Source: JAIVJZ01 sp036386515
Lineage (GTDB): Bacteria > Acidobacteriota > Blastocatellia > Pyrinomonadales > Pyrinomonadaceae
Assembly (NCBI GenBank): GCA_036386515.1
Contig: DASVVO010000052.1
Span: 1 to 64,000 of the forward strand
DNA length: 64,000 nt
Reading direction: 5' to 3'
The notes under the pieces were generated by a model. That model saw nothing but the letters and a program-made list of their open reading frames with translations, had not been told where the DNA came from and did not search any database. Shown here piece after piece: positions 1 through 9,172 of this stretch. Both the position numbers and the translations under genes were made by a program. Numbering within the stretch: the first letter of the stretch is position 1; each line of letters opens with the position of its first letter.

Positions 1-156
1 AGTAGATTTCGGTCATCTGATGCTCTATGCTGCTCATTGGTCGTCGTCCTCCGTCAGGGGTAGAAGTTGTGTCGTAACTTCATTCTACCAACCTGCGAAG
101 TGCTGACGACCTTTTGTTTTTCAACTCATGATTCGGATTTACTCAGAAGGATAAAC

Positions 157-807
157 ATGTCTCACAAAAAAATGCTGTTGAGTCTGGGTCTGCTTTGCGC
201 AATCATCTTGTCGGCCTTCTCACTGCCGGTGATTGCGGACGCGAAGAACTCGCGTCAAATAACAGTCTCTGAAGATGGCCGTGTCATCGCCACGGTTGCA
301 GTGGAACAATCGCGGGGCGACATCCTCAACATCACGGTGCGCCGCGCAGGCGCGCCCGTACACACCTACCGCTATTTCAGAAATTTCCCTTCGCTCAGCG
401 CGTCCGTCGGCAAAAGGACAGTCTTCACTTACTTTCCACACCAAACGGGCGACCGCGTCTCCGACGATGGCGACGCGCGCGAACTGCTCGCCGCCGACAT
501 GAGAATCCTGCGCGTCGTTCGCAAAACCACAGCAATCGTTGCCCTCGCCGAAATCGCCTACCTCGCAGTTACCGGCGACGACAGCGCCATCTTTCAGACG
601 CCCCAACCATCGTTACGTGCGAACGTCGTTGTGACGGAACCCGCCGCTTTCTCCCTGAGCGATTGCAACGACGCATGTATGGCGGTGCTGAAAATGTGTA
701 AAGAAGACCCCAACGTGAAAGACAAGAACGTTTGCTATACGGGTGCGTTCGACTGTGTCGGGAAATGTGGCAACGCACCCGCCCCCGAGAAGCCGCCCGA
801 GAGCTAA
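157..807 (+). CDS. Exported hypothetical protein with Cys-rich C terminus
   Basis: 216 aa starting at the ATG at 157, which follows a good ribosome site (AGAAGG) by about 7 nt. The frame is open upstream but that part looks non-coding. Residues 1-28 are a signal peptide (Lys-rich n-region, hydrophobic core LGLLCAIILSAF, then an Ala/Asp cleavage region). The middle is a plain soluble domain. The last 60 residues hold several cysteines (DCNDACMAVLKMC, then CYTGAFDCVGKCG) that could form disulfides outside the cytoplasm. I do not recognise a family. A strong terminator follows at 861-899, so it is probably monocistronic. Confidence 0.7.
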   Translation: MSHKKMLLSLGLLCAIILSAFSLPVIADAKNSRQITVSEDGRVIATVAVEQSRGDILNITVRRAGAPVHTYRYFRNFPSLSASVGKRTVFTYFPHQTGDRVSDDGDARELLAADMRILRVVRKTTAIVALAEIAYLAVTGDDSAIFQTPQPSLRANVVVTEPAAFSLSDCNDACMAVLKMCKEDPNVKDKNVCYTGAFDCVGKCGNAPAPEKPPES

Positions 808-860
808 ATTTGGACGCGGAGAGAAACTGCACACCTCATACTCATCCCAGTTAAAAAGTT

Positions 861-899
861 GAAAGACCTTGACCCAACCGGTCAAGGTCTTTCGTTTTT
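861..899 (+). terminator. Rho-independent terminator after the exported Cys-rich protein
   Basis: A perfect 13-bp stem (861-873 with 881-893), 7-nt loop, then GTTTTT at 894-899. It lies 54 nt past the stop codon of the gene ending at 807. Confidence 0.9.
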
Positions 900-1038
900 G
901 AATGCGTCGTTAATCCACCGCGCAGGCGGCTCAAGTCATCTCACACTCACCGATTCGTCAATGCGAGAGCGCACTTCGCCTGCGCGCATCTGCACGCTCC
1001 GATGCGCTGTAATCGGCCACGCGGAACGCATCTTCGGT

Positions 1039-1044
1039 TAAGAT
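1039..1044 (+). promoter_or_regulatory. Candidate -10 box for the ZIP transporter, implying a leaderless start
   Basis: TAAGAT at 1039-1044 is followed by only 6 nt before the ATG at 1051, and there is no Shine-Dalgarno sequence. At normal -10 to +1 spacing the transcript would begin at or next to the start codon. No clear -35 is visible. Confidence 0.4.
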
Positions 1045-1050
1045 GTCTTC

Positions 1051-1848
1051 ATGTTTCTGCGGCTCGACGCTCTCTCCGCCATCGAACTCGCGCTGCTCGG
1101 CAGCGCGGTCACACTATTCTCGACCAGTTTAGGGGCGTTGCCCACGCTCCTGACGAAGCGCGTCTCCGCGCGCGCGCAGGACGCGTTGATGGGTTTCAGC
1201 GCGGGCGTGATGCTCGCGGCCACCTGCTTCTCGCTCCTCAACCCCGCGCTGCGCCTCGCCGTGGAGCGCAGCGGCAATAAAATGGTTTCCGGCGCGCTCG
1301 TGGCAGGCTTCGTGCTCGTCGGCGCGGCGTTCCTGCACGCCTGCGACAGGTACATCCCGCACGAACACTTTATCAAGGGGCGTGAAGGCCGCCCGCCGAG
1401 CGTCCGACTCAAGCGCATCTGGCTGTTCGTCCTCGCCATCACGCTGCACAATTTCCCCGAAGGGCTGGCGGTCGGCTCCGGCCTCGGCAGCCTCGATGCG
1501 GCGGTCGCCGTGCCGATTCTCGTCGGCATCGCCTTGCAGGACATTCCCGAAGGCTTCGTCGTCGCGCTGGCGTTGACGGGAGTGGAGTACACGCGCGCGC
1601 AGGGTTTGTTCGTCGCGTTCGTGACCGGGGTGGTCGAGGCGGCGGCCGCGCTCATCGGTTTCGCCGCCACGTTGCAGGCTCAGAGCGTGCTGCCGTGGAC
1701 GCTCGCGCTCTCCGGCGGGGCGATGCTGTACGTCATCAGCAACGAGATGATCCCGGAAAGTCACCGGAAAGAGTTTGCACGAGAGGCGACGGCGGGGCTG
1801 ATGGTCGGGTTCGTCCTGATGATGTTTCTCGACACTTCGCTGAGTTGA
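1051..1848 (+). CDS. ZIP family divalent metal transporter (GufA/ZupT-like)
   Basis: 265-aa inner-membrane protein with about eight hydrophobic segments. It has the ZIP signatures: HNFPEGLAVGSGLG in the fourth predicted helix and a second metal-site motif ALQDIPEGFVVALAL in the fifth. These His/Glu clusters bind Zn2+ or related divalent metals in ZIP proteins. Length fits the prokaryotic GufA/ZupT group (about 250-270 aa). The metal cannot be told from sequence. The gene stands alone between the terminator at 861-899 and the small reading frame at 1867. Confidence 0.9.
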   Translation: MFLRLDALSAIELALLGSAVTLFSTSLGALPTLLTKRVSARAQDALMGFSAGVMLAATCFSLLNPALRLAVERSGNKMVSGALVAGFVLVGAAFLHACDRYIPHEHFIKGREGRPPSVRLKRIWLFVLAITLHNFPEGLAVGSGLGSLDAAVAVPILVGIALQDIPEGFVVALALTGVEYTRAQGLFVAFVTGVVEAAAALIGFAATLQAQSVLPWTLALSGGAMLYVISNEMIPESHRKEFAREATAGLMVGFVLMMFLDTSLS

Positions 1849-1866
1849 GCAGGGAGATATTGTTTG

Positions 1867-1983
1867 ATGGGCGCACCTCTTAACATGCTGCGGCGCGACC
1901 CGGAACTCCGCCGCCAGGTTGAGCAATGGTTGACAGGACAAAGAACGGCTTACCCAATCTGCGTTGACGGACGAGGTGTTTGA
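1867..1983 (+). CDS. Possible 38-aa small protein
   Basis: An ATG at 1867 preceded by AGGGAGA at a suitable distance opens a frame of 38 residues (begins MGAPLNMLRRDPELRRQ) ending at TGA 1981-1983. The composition is protein-like (an amphipathic, Arg/Leu-rich helix), but I know no homologue. It could equally be chance. It is 18 nt after the ZIP gene and could be co-transcribed. Confidence 0.3.
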   Translation: MGAPLNMLRRDPELRRQVEQWLTGQRTAYPICVDGRGV

Positions 1984-2121
1984 CAGACACCAACTCTCCG
2001 TCCGCCCCGGGCGGATGAACGAGGGAGCAAACGAAGCGGTGGCTGCTTGCGGACGGCGCGACGAATAGACGCCACGGCCGGTGTCTCACGCCGGTCGGTC
2101 TTAAATTCCCGGCGCTGCGCT

Positions 2122-3981
2122 TTACTTCTGCGCGAGCGGCAAGTCAATGTGGAAACTGGTGCCCTCGCCCGCCGCGCTTTCCACCGCAATCGTGCCGCCG
2201 TGTTGTTCCACGATCTTCTTGACGATGGCGAGTCCCAGGCCGGTGCCGCGTTTTTTGGTGGTGTAAAAGGGTTCGAAGATGCGCGCGCGGGTTTTCGCGT
2301 CCATGCCGCGCCCGCGATCCGTGATGGTGACGCGCGCGCGCGGCGCGCCCGCGCCGTTGCCGCCCGGCTCGCGGGCGACGAGCGCGGTCGTGATCGAGAC
2401 GGGCGAGTTCTCTTCCCCGGCGTCGAGCGCGTTGGCGAGCAGGTTGACGAAGACCTGTCGCAGTTGGTCGGCGTCAAGGCGGCCTTCGAGCGATTCGGGC
2501 GTGTAGTGACGTTCGATGGGCGCGCGCTTGGCACGGATTTGCTCGGCCACGAGTTCGAGGCTCGTGTCGAGCAGTTCGTGCAGGTTGGCGCGCTCCAGCG
2601 ACAACTCTTTCTCGCGCGAAAAATGCGTCACGTCAACCGTCAGCTTGTTCAGATGATCGATGCCGCGTTCGACGAGGTCGATCGTCTCGTGCGCCTCGCC
2701 GGGTTCGGTCATGTCGCGCAGCATGGCGACGCCGAGGCGGATGCTGCCGAGCGGATTTTTGATCTCGTGCGCGACCTGCGCCGCCGCCTGCCCGACGGCC
2801 GCGAGCGAAGCCTTGTGGCGCAGTTCGGTCTCGGTTGCGACCGTCTTCGTCACGTCCACGAGCGACATGATCTGCCCGTGCCCGCCGTCGATTTCGAGCG
2901 GCGACGAATAGACTTCAAACGTGCGTTCCCCGGCGTCGTCCGTCTCCGGCAAAGTCCAACGGCCGTGATACGTCACGCGATCCACGCGCGCGCCGCCGGT
3001 GGCCGCCGTGAACAACTCCGATGCGCCGGGCGCGTCGGAAGCATCGCGTACGGGCGCGCCGACTGAGGCCGCCGGGAAGAGACGGAAGAAGGCCGCGTTG
3101 GCGCTGCGCAGCGCGCCGCGCCCGTCAATCGCCGCCACCGCGCTGACCATGCCTTCGAGCATCTGCGAGCTAAACTGCCGCTCGCGCCGCGACTCTTCGA
3201 GGCTCCGCCGCATCTGCCGGAAACGCCGCTGCACTTCCCAGATCGTCGCCGCCGCGATGAGCGCGCCGAACAGCACGGCGATCCACCTGAGCAGGCTGAT
3301 CCGCCGCGCGGCCTGCGCCGCCAAACTCAAACGCTCCCTTTCCAACTGCGCCTGCTGCTGGTTGACCTGCGTGAGCAGCGCGCGCATCCCCTCCTCCACC
3401 GGGCGGAAACTTTTGTAGCCTTCGATGGAATACTGCTCGGCGTCCTGCGTGCTCTGGATGTACTTCGCCACGCTCGCGCGAAACGCCTGCCCCTCCGCGG
3501 TCTGAGCGACCGGCAGATGCTCGAAGAGAAAAAGTTGCTTCTCCACGTCGCCGCGCGCGCGCCGCAATTTCAGGTCGAAGGGGTTGACGATGCCGCCGCC
3601 CGCCTCTCTCGTGCCGCGTTCGCGCGCTTCCGTGTCGAGTTGCGTGAGCGCGCTGCGGAGGTCGAGCAACATCTCTGTGCGATCCGCCGATTGATGATCG
3701 AGACGCTGCACCTCCCTGCTGACCGATTCGACCTCTTTCACGCTCAAATAGCCGAGGCCGAAGACCAACAGGACGAGCAACACGAACGCGACGACGAGCG
3801 TCGGCAGCGTCGGCGCCAGCGGCGCGCGCACGAACGACGGCAAACTGCTCGCGCCCGCCGCCCGCGCCGCCGGACGTTGCTCCTCAGCCCGCGCCGCCTC
3901 CTCCGCCGAAGGCAGACGGCTATAGACCACGCGCCCCTCGCCCGCGCCTCGCTCATCTTCCGGTTGTCGTTCTTCAGACAT
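2122..3981 (-). CDS. Membrane-bound sensor histidine kinase
   Basis: 619 aa. A charged cytoplasmic N-terminus is followed by TM1 at about residues 60-80, a periplasmic helical sensor region (80-230, coiled-coil-like), TM2 (about 232-250), a PAS-like domain (270-390), a HisKA domain with the phospho-acceptor in VAHEIKNPLGSIRLG, and a HATPase_c domain with N box NLLANALDA, G1 DRGRGMD and G2 GTGLGLAIVK. It should autophosphorylate on the H-box His and pass phosphate to a response regulator, but none is encoded next to it, so it is an orphan kinase here. The input signal is unknown. Confidence 0.9.
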   Translation of the reverse strand: MSEERQPEDERGAGEGRVVYSRLPSAEEAARAEEQRPAARAAGASSLPSFVRAPLAPTLPTLVVAFVLLVLLVFGLGYLSVKEVESVSREVQRLDHQSADRTEMLLDLRSALTQLDTEARERGTREAGGGIVNPFDLKLRRARGDVEKQLFLFEHLPVAQTAEGQAFRASVAKYIQSTQDAEQYSIEGYKSFRPVEEGMRALLTQVNQQQAQLERERLSLAAQAARRISLLRWIAVLFGALIAAATIWEVQRRFRQMRRSLEESRRERQFSSQMLEGMVSAVAAIDGRGALRSANAAFFRLFPAASVGAPVRDASDAPGASELFTAATGGARVDRVTYHGRWTLPETDDAGERTFEVYSSPLEIDGGHGQIMSLVDVTKTVATETELRHKASLAAVGQAAAQVAHEIKNPLGSIRLGVAMLRDMTEPGEAHETIDLVERGIDHLNKLTVDVTHFSREKELSLERANLHELLDTSLELVAEQIRAKRAPIERHYTPESLEGRLDADQLRQVFVNLLANALDAGEENSPVSITTALVAREPGGNGAGAPRARVTITDRGRGMDAKTRARIFEPFYTTKKRGTGLGLAIVKKIVEQHGGTIAVESAAGEGTSFHIDLPLAQK

Positions 3982-3987
3982 ATCTTT

Positions 3988-4065
3988 GGGTGACAGGTGA
4001 CGGGTGACAGGTGACAGGAAAGACCACGGCTTTCATCTTGTCACCTGTCACCCGTCACCCGTCAC
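3988..4065. repeat. Iterated-arm inverted repeat (GTGACAG/GTGACGG words)
   Basis: Left arm 3988-4016 is four copies of a 7-mer of the type GTGACAG/GTGACGG. Right arm 4040-4065 is its inverse. The loop contains GAAAGACC and GGCTTTC, which can extend the stem. The element lies between polA and the histidine kinase, and the polA stop codon (4062-4064) is inside the right arm. It probably folds as a long hairpin in RNA. Confidence 0.85.
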
Positions 4066-6806
4066 TTCTTCACGTCCATCCAATTACTGCCCGTGCCCAC
4101 TTCGACATCGAGGGGCACGTCGAGTTCGACGGCCGACTCCATCTCGCGCTTGAGGAGCGCGGCGACCTGCGCGGCCTCCGCTTCCGGCGCTTCGATGAGC
4201 AATTCGTCGTGTACCTGCATCACCTGGCGCGCCCGCAGGTTTTCGCGCCTGAGCGCGTCTTCCACCTTGAGCATGGCGATCTTGACGATGTCGCTCGCGG
4301 TTCCCTGGATGGGCATGTTGATGGCTTCGCGTTCGGCGCGGGCGCGGATTTGGCCGTTGCGGTCGTTGATGGTCGGGAGCGGGCGGATGCGCCCGTATAT
4401 GGAACGCACGAGTCCGTGCTCGCGCGCCTCGGCGGGAATCCCGTCCATGTACGCGCGCACGCCTTGATAGGTCTGGTAGAAATCGTCGATCACCTGCCGC
4501 GCCTCTTTGCGCGAGATGCCGACGCGCTGCGAGAGGCCGAAGGGTTCGACGGCGTAGGCGATGGCGAAGTTGACGATCTTGGCGAAGCGGCGTTTCTCTT
4601 TCAGTTCCTCTTTGGTCTTAGCCTTGAAGACGAGTTGGGCGGTGCGCGTGTGGATGTCTTCGCCCTTCTGGAAAGCGTCGAGCATGACGGGGTCGCGCGT
4701 GATGTGCGCGAGCAGGCGCAGTTCGAGTTGCGAATAATCGGCGGAGACGAAGACCGCGCCCTCTTCGGGGATGAAGGCGCGGCGGATGCGGCGGCCGAGT
4801 TCGGTGCGGATGGGGATGTTTTGCAGATTCGGCTCGCTCGAACTGAGGCGGCCGGTGGCCGTCACGGTCTGGTTGAGTTGGCTGTGGATGCGGCCGTCCG
4901 CGCCGAGCAGCGCGGGCAGCGCGTCGGTGTAAGTGGTCTTGAGTTTGTCGAGTTCGCGGTATTCGATGATGAGGCGCGGGAGTTCGTACTTCAAGGCGAG
5001 TTCGTCGAGCACGGCGCGGTTGGTCGAGACCTGCCCGGTCGAGGTCTTGCGCCCCGAACTGATGTTCAACTCTTCCAGCACCTCGCCGACCTGCTTGGGC
5101 GAGTTGATCTTAAACTCGTGTCCCGCCTCCGCGTAGATACGCGCCGTGAGTTTCTCCAGTTCCGCGCCGAAGAAGACAGAAAGCTCGCCGAGCACCTGCG
5201 TGTCCACGCGCAAGCCGGCGTGCTCCATGCGGTGCAGGAGCGGCGCGAGCGGCAGTTCGATCTCGTTGTAGATGGATTCGAGTCCCTGTTCAAGTATGCG
5301 GCCGTGGAGCACGTCGGCGGTCTGCAAGGTGTAGTCGGCGGCTTCGGCCGCGCGCCAGTGCGCCGCCGTCCAACCTTCCGGCGTCTCCTCCGTCCAACCG
5401 TCGGCGTTGACGGCATCGCGCGCGAGGTCTGCCAGATCGTACTTGCTGCGGATCGGGTCGAGCAGGTAGGCCGCGAGCAGCGTGTCGTCCGCGACGCCCT
5501 CGATCTCGATGCCGATGTGCGCGAGCAGCGCGACCGCGCGTTTGAGATCATGGACGGACTTCGAGAGCAGGCCGTTCGACAGCACATCGCGCAAGGGTGC
5601 GACGGCGGCGGCCACGCCGCCCTCGAAACTTTCAAACTCGACGAAGACGGACGTGTGCGCGGCCGTCGAGATGGCGACGCCGGTCGGCGCGGCCTGATCG
5701 CGGCTCGCGCCCTGCTGCCCCGCGCCCGCCAAGGTCGAATCGGCGACGGCGAAACTCCAATGATCCACGTCCCAGAGTTTACGCACGAGTTGGTCGAGTT
5801 CCTCGCGCGTCGTGATGCGCGTGTAGCGGCGCGCGTGCCGCTCCGCGCCTTCGAGTCCGGCGGCGGCGTCGGCGAATTCGCGCGTGAGCGTTTGAAATTC
5901 GAGTTCGCGGAAGAGTTTGTAAGCGGCGAGGCGGTCGGGCGGCTTGGCGCGTAGTTGATTGAGGTCGAGCGTGATGTTGACATCGGTTTTGATCGTGGCG
6001 AGTTCGCGCGATTGCCGGATAAGGTCGGCGTTGTCGCGCAGGGATTCGCGGTAGGTCTTGTGCTTGACCTCTTCCCAGCGCGTGAGCGCGTTCTCGATCG
6101 AGCCGAACTGTTTGACGACCGCGACCGCGCCCTTCGCACCGATGCCGGGCGCGCCGGGGATGTTGTCAACCGCGTCGCCCATCAGGCCGAGCAAATCCAC
6201 GATCTGCGCGGGCGGCACGCCGAACTTGTTTTCGACCCATGCCTCATCGCACCACTCGATGGGCGGCACGGGTTCTTTGCGTTTGACGTTCTGCGAATTC
6301 TGCCGCATGCAGACGATCAAAGGATCGCTGACGAGCTGGCACATGTCCTTGTCGTTCGAGACGATGACGGCTTGCAGCCCCCGCGCCGCCGCCTGCACGG
6401 CGAGCGCGCCGATCACGTCGTCGGCCTCGAAGCCGGGAACGCTCAGGATGGGCACGTTGTAGGCCTCGCACACGCGCATGATGAAGGGAATCTGCGACGT
6501 GAGTTCGTCGGGCATCTCGGCGCGGTTGGCCTTGTAGCCGACATCCATCTCGTGTCGAAACGTCGGCACTTCGGATTCGAAGACGGCGGCGAGATAGTGC
6601 GGCTGCTCGTCGGCGAGCAGTTTGCGCAGCATGTTCGTGAAGACGAAGACGGCCTGCGTAACCTGCCCCGTGCTGCTCGTCAGAGGTTCGGTGCGCGCGC
6701 CCATCGGCGCGAAGAACGCGCGGAAGATGTGCGAGAAGGAGTCTATGAGAAAGACGCGCTCGGGCGGCGTCTCTCCGGCGGCAGCGGCGGATTTTTTACT
6801 CGGCAT
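4062..6806 (-). CDS. polA: DNA polymerase I
   Basis: 914 aa, normal length for Pol I. Residues 18-300 are the 5'-3' exonuclease (FLIDSFSHIFRAFF, GFEADDVIGALA, VSNDKDMCQLV, LMGDAVDNIPGAPGIGAKGA). Residues 330-500 correspond to the 3'-5' exonuclease fold, but the DxE motif is not recognisable (FAVADSTLAGAG), so proofreading is probably lost. The polymerase domain has motif A (DYSQLELRLLAHI) and motif C (QVMQVHDELLIE). The O-helix reads RRFAKIVNFAIAYAVEPFGL, with Ala where both usual glycines stand after Phe and Tyr. Roles are Okazaki-fragment processing and repair synthesis. Its stop codon lies in a repeat element. Confidence 0.96.
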   Translation of the reverse strand: MPSKKSAAAAGETPPERVFLIDSFSHIFRAFFAPMGARTEPLTSSTGQVTQAVFVFTNMLRKLLADEQPHYLAAVFESEVPTFRHEMDVGYKANRAEMPDELTSQIPFIMRVCEAYNVPILSVPGFEADDVIGALAVQAAARGLQAVIVSNDKDMCQLVSDPLIVCMRQNSQNVKRKEPVPPIEWCDEAWVENKFGVPPAQIVDLLGLMGDAVDNIPGAPGIGAKGAVAVVKQFGSIENALTRWEEVKHKTYRESLRDNADLIRQSRELATIKTDVNITLDLNQLRAKPPDRLAAYKLFRELEFQTLTREFADAAAGLEGAERHARRYTRITTREELDQLVRKLWDVDHWSFAVADSTLAGAGQQGASRDQAAPTGVAISTAAHTSVFVEFESFEGGVAAAVAPLRDVLSNGLLSKSVHDLKRAVALLAHIGIEIEGVADDTLLAAYLLDPIRSKYDLADLARDAVNADGWTEETPEGWTAAHWRAAEAADYTLQTADVLHGRILEQGLESIYNEIELPLAPLLHRMEHAGLRVDTQVLGELSVFFGAELEKLTARIYAEAGHEFKINSPKQVGEVLEELNISSGRKTSTGQVSTNRAVLDELALKYELPRLIIEYRELDKLKTTYTDALPALLGADGRIHSQLNQTVTATGRLSSSEPNLQNIPIRTELGRRIRRAFIPEEGAVFVSADYSQLELRLLAHITRDPVMLDAFQKGEDIHTRTAQLVFKAKTKEELKEKRRFAKIVNFAIAYAVEPFGLSQRVGISRKEARQVIDDFYQTYQGVRAYMDGIPAEAREHGLVRSIYGRIRPLPTINDRNGQIRARAEREAINMPIQGTASDIVKIAMLKVEDALRRENLRARQVMQVHDELLIEAPEAEAAQVAALLKREMESAVELDVPLDVEVGTGSNWMDVKK

Positions 6807-7141
6807 TAGTCATGGATGATATGAGAAGCGTTGACGGGTGACAAGATAAAACCGCGAATCGTGAATCGTCAAACGCGAAGAAACCGAAGCCGGGTTTGTC
6901 TCCTCACGTTCGACCATTCATGATTCGCGGCCTTTCGAGTGTGGCGCATCCGCCGCAGTCGGGACGGGGCGGGTGTGGTGCCCGCGCCACAGTATGCGCG
7001 GCGCGGGCGGCGGCCGGGTCGCTGTTTGGGCGGTAGCCGGGCACGGACGCGGCGCGGCACGGGCGTTGCCGTTGAGATCGTCGCTCTGCCACAGTACATG
7101 GTAGCCTCCTCGCCGAACGGCGAAAGGATTAGCGCGCACAT
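6807..7141. other. Divergent intergenic region polA/lpxC
   Basis: 335 bp without a convincing gene, carrying the promoters for both flanking genes. It contains an inverted repeat (6852-6870 with 6912-6930, 17 of 19 matching) like the other intergenic hairpins, then a GC-rich tract. A TATCAT 9 nt upstream of the polA ATG is a possible -10. A GAAAGGA sequence near 7124 is the likely lpxC ribosome site. Confidence 0.5.
6852..6930. repeat. Intergenic inverted repeat, class with GAAGAAACC core
   Basis: Arms 6852-6870 and 6912-6930 pair at 17 of 19 positions (word CGCGAATCGTGAATC). The loop contains AAACCG and CGGGTTT, which extend the hairpin. It resembles the elements at 3988, 36216 and 38901. 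Confidence 0.6.
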
Positions 7142-8023
7142 TTGATCAAACAGACTACGATTGCCGCGCCCGTCGAGACGAGCGGTTTGGGATTGCACAC
7201 GGGCGTTCCCGTGCATGTGCGTTTGCTGCCCGCGCCGCCCGACACCGGCTACATCTTCCTGCGCACCGACCTCGACAACTTCGAGATTCCCGCCACGGTC
7301 GAACACGTCGCGCACTCCAGCTATGCGACGACCCTGATGCGAAAAGGGGTGACCCTCTCCACGGTCGAACACCTGCTCGCGGCCTTGCGCGGCGGCGGCG
7401 TGGACAACGCCTACGTCGAAGTGGACAACCTCGAACTTCCGATCATGGACGGTTCGGCCGAAGCGTTCACCGAGTTGATCGAGCAGGCCGGCATCGTCGA
7501 ACAACCGGCGACGCGGCTCGCCTTGCGCGTGCGCCGGACGGTTTCGGTGGCCGAGGGCATGCGCCGGATGAGCGTCGAGCCGTGCGAGGGTTTCGAGATC
7601 GATTGCATGATCGATTTTCCGCACCCGCTCATCGGCCGACAGCACATGCGTTTCGACGCGCTCGAAGCTAACGCCTTCGGACGCGAGATCGCCTCGGCGC
7701 GCACGTTCGGTTTCACCGAGGAGATCGAAGCCCTGCGCCGCGCCAACCTGATCCGCGGCGGCTCCATCGACAACGCCATCGTGCTCACGCCCGAAGGGAT
7801 GTTGAACCGGACGGGCTTGCGTTCGCGCGACGAGTTCGTGCGCCACAAGATTCTCGACATCATCGGCGACTTCGCGCTGCTCGGCATGCCGCTCCTCGGT
7901 CGCCTGCACGCCGAACGCAGCGGCCACCTCTTTCACGCCATGTTGATGACGAAACTGCTGCGCGACGACGCGGCGTGGGAAGTGGTGGACATGCCCGTCG
8001 CCGTTTATGCTCACGGCGATTAG
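7142..8023 (+). CDS. lpxC: UDP-3-O-acyl-N-acetylglucosamine deacetylase
   Basis: 293 aa from a TTG start at 7142 preceded by GAAAGGA. It catalyses the committed step of lipid A synthesis, Zn-dependent removal of acetate from UDP-3-O-acyl-GlcNAc in the cytoplasm. Visible hallmarks are the first zinc His in STVEHLLAAL, the active-site region ELPIMDGSAEAF, the second zinc His and Asp in HKILDIIGDFALLG, and the general acid/base His in RSGHLFHAML. Length is near the usual 300. It shows that the organism makes LPS, consistent with kdsD at 10 kb. Confidence 0.95.
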   Translation: MIKQTTIAAPVETSGLGLHTGVPVHVRLLPAPPDTGYIFLRTDLDNFEIPATVEHVAHSSYATTLMRKGVTLSTVEHLLAALRGGGVDNAYVEVDNLELPIMDGSAEAFTELIEQAGIVEQPATRLALRVRRTVSVAEGMRRMSVEPCEGFEIDCMIDFPHPLIGRQHMRFDALEANAFGREIASARTFGFTEEIEALRRANLIRGGSIDNAIVLTPEGMLNRTGLRSRDEFVRHKILDIIGDFALLGMPLLGRLHAERSGHLFHAMLMTKLLRDDAAWEVVDMPVAVYAHGD

Positions 8024-8158
8024 GCTCGGCGGCAACCGCCGCAAAATATCTCCCGCCGATATTTGACTGAGCCGCGCCGTTCGTCGTACAACTTCCCCGC
8101 GCCCCCCGGCGCAAGCGGCAACCGCCACACAGTTTGTTCCCCCTGAAAAGAGTTTTTT

Positions 8159-8749
8159 ATGTCAACGAATGTCACGCGGACGACCGCCTCTCTGCCCGCA
8201 ACCGAACCGGAACAAACGCCCCGCTTCACGCTCGACGCGCTCACGCACGCGCTCGCCGCGCTGACCCGCGCGCCCACGCAAACCGAACTCGATGCGCTGT
8301 TGCGGCGGTTGGAATTAGACCCCGCAGAGTTGCGCCCGCACCTCAATTTCAAGCCGCACACCTACACGCGCCGACGCGTCTTTCGCAGCGACCTGTGCGA
8401 GATGCTCGTCCTCTGCTGGCTGCCGGGACACCGCACCGCCATCCACGATCACAACGGCTCCTACGGCGCGATTCTCATCTGCGAAGGCGCGATGACGGAA
8501 GAGATTTTCGCTTTGAACGAGGCGGGCGAAGTCGTGCCGGCCGAGACGCACAGGCGCGCCGCGGGCGAGGTGGCGGGGACGGACGTGCCCGACATACATC
8601 GCATCGGCAACGCCGCGGACGACGAGCGTCGGATGATTACGATCCACGTCTACGCGCCGCCGCTGCGCGTCATCAACACCTATCAACTCGGCAGCGCGGC
8701 GGTCGGCAAGTGTTGGCCGGACGACCCCGGTAATCCCGCGAACGTTTAA
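8159..8749 (+). CDS. Cysteine dioxygenase type I family protein
   Basis: 196-aa cupin. CDO oxidises L-cysteine (or 3-mercaptopropionate in relatives) to the sulfinate using non-haem Fe(II). The iron ligands are the two His of HDHNGSYG and the later His of DIHRIGN, a three-His site. The residue matching the crosslinking Cys of animal CDO is Gly (final G of HDHNGSYG), as in most bacterial enzymes. Start at ATG 8159; no strong ribosome site is visible. It stands alone after lpxC with 135 bp between. Exact thiol substrate is not certain. Confidence 0.85.
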   Translation: MSTNVTRTTASLPATEPEQTPRFTLDALTHALAALTRAPTQTELDALLRRLELDPAELRPHLNFKPHTYTRRRVFRSDLCEMLVLCWLPGHRTAIHDHNGSYGAILICEGAMTEEIFALNEAGEVVPAETHRRAAGEVAGTDVPDIHRIGNAADDERRMITIHVYAPPLRVINTYQLGSAAVGKCWPDDPGNPANV

Positions 8750-8789
8750 GCCCCGGCTACGACTGACGCGCGCTCGCAAGCGTCAACGT

Positions 8790-9149
8790 CTAAGCATGCT
8801 TCCCCGTATGAAACTCCGCCACCACCTGGATCATCCCCACGATATTTTCATTGAACAACGCCAACTCCTCGCACGGAACCCATAATTCCGGATAACTGGC
8901 CGCGCCGACGATGTGCCACTCGAAGCGACTCAGAAACGCCGTGCGCGCCCGGAAGCGCGTGACGTAGCCGCTGCGCTCAGGGTTATATTTCGCGTTCCAA
9001 TCGCGCGCGATCAACCCGGCATATTCTTCGTTGAGCATGGAGTAGAAGATCGGCTGGGCGGGCAAGCGCGGCGGGAATCCGAGGAAGCCGCGTTCCCGGA
9101 TCAGACGCAGTTCCGTTTCGCCCACGGGGCGATAGAGCGTCGTCAGCAT
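8790..9149 (-). CDS. Conserved small protein, sometimes called ADP-ribosylation/crystallin J1-like
   Basis: 119 aa from ATG 9149. An upstream in-frame TTG at 9176, which overlaps the previous stop codon, is an alternative start. The sequence (TLYRPVGETELRLIRERGF, FPPRLPAQPIFYSMLNEEYA, GYVTRF, LWVPCEELALFNENIVG) matches from memory a widespread bacterial family of about 110 aa. That family is annotated only loosely as ADP-ribosylation/crystallin J1; no enzymatic activity can be asserted. It is the last gene of a kdsD-headed operon on this strand. Confidence 0.7.
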   Translation of the reverse strand: MLTTLYRPVGETELRLIRERGFLGFPPRLPAQPIFYSMLNEEYAGLIARDWNAKYNPERSGYVTRFRARTAFLSRFEWHIVGAASYPELWVPCEELALFNENIVGMIQVVAEFHTGKHA

Positions 9150-9172
9150 CGTCTGCGCGGATGTCTCCACGG

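Noticed and set aside
3988..4065. CRISPR-like array at this and similar repeated sites
   Set aside because: The repeats are 6-8 bp, in inverted orientation with a single loop; there are no unique 30-40 bp spacers and no cas genes.
4011..5954. A 647-aa open frame opposite polA, and similar long frames such as 47001-49703 opposite the S74 gene
   Set aside because: High GC and biased codon use in the true gene create long open frames on the opposite strand. They have Arg/Gly/Val-rich composition, no domain motifs and no ribosome sites.
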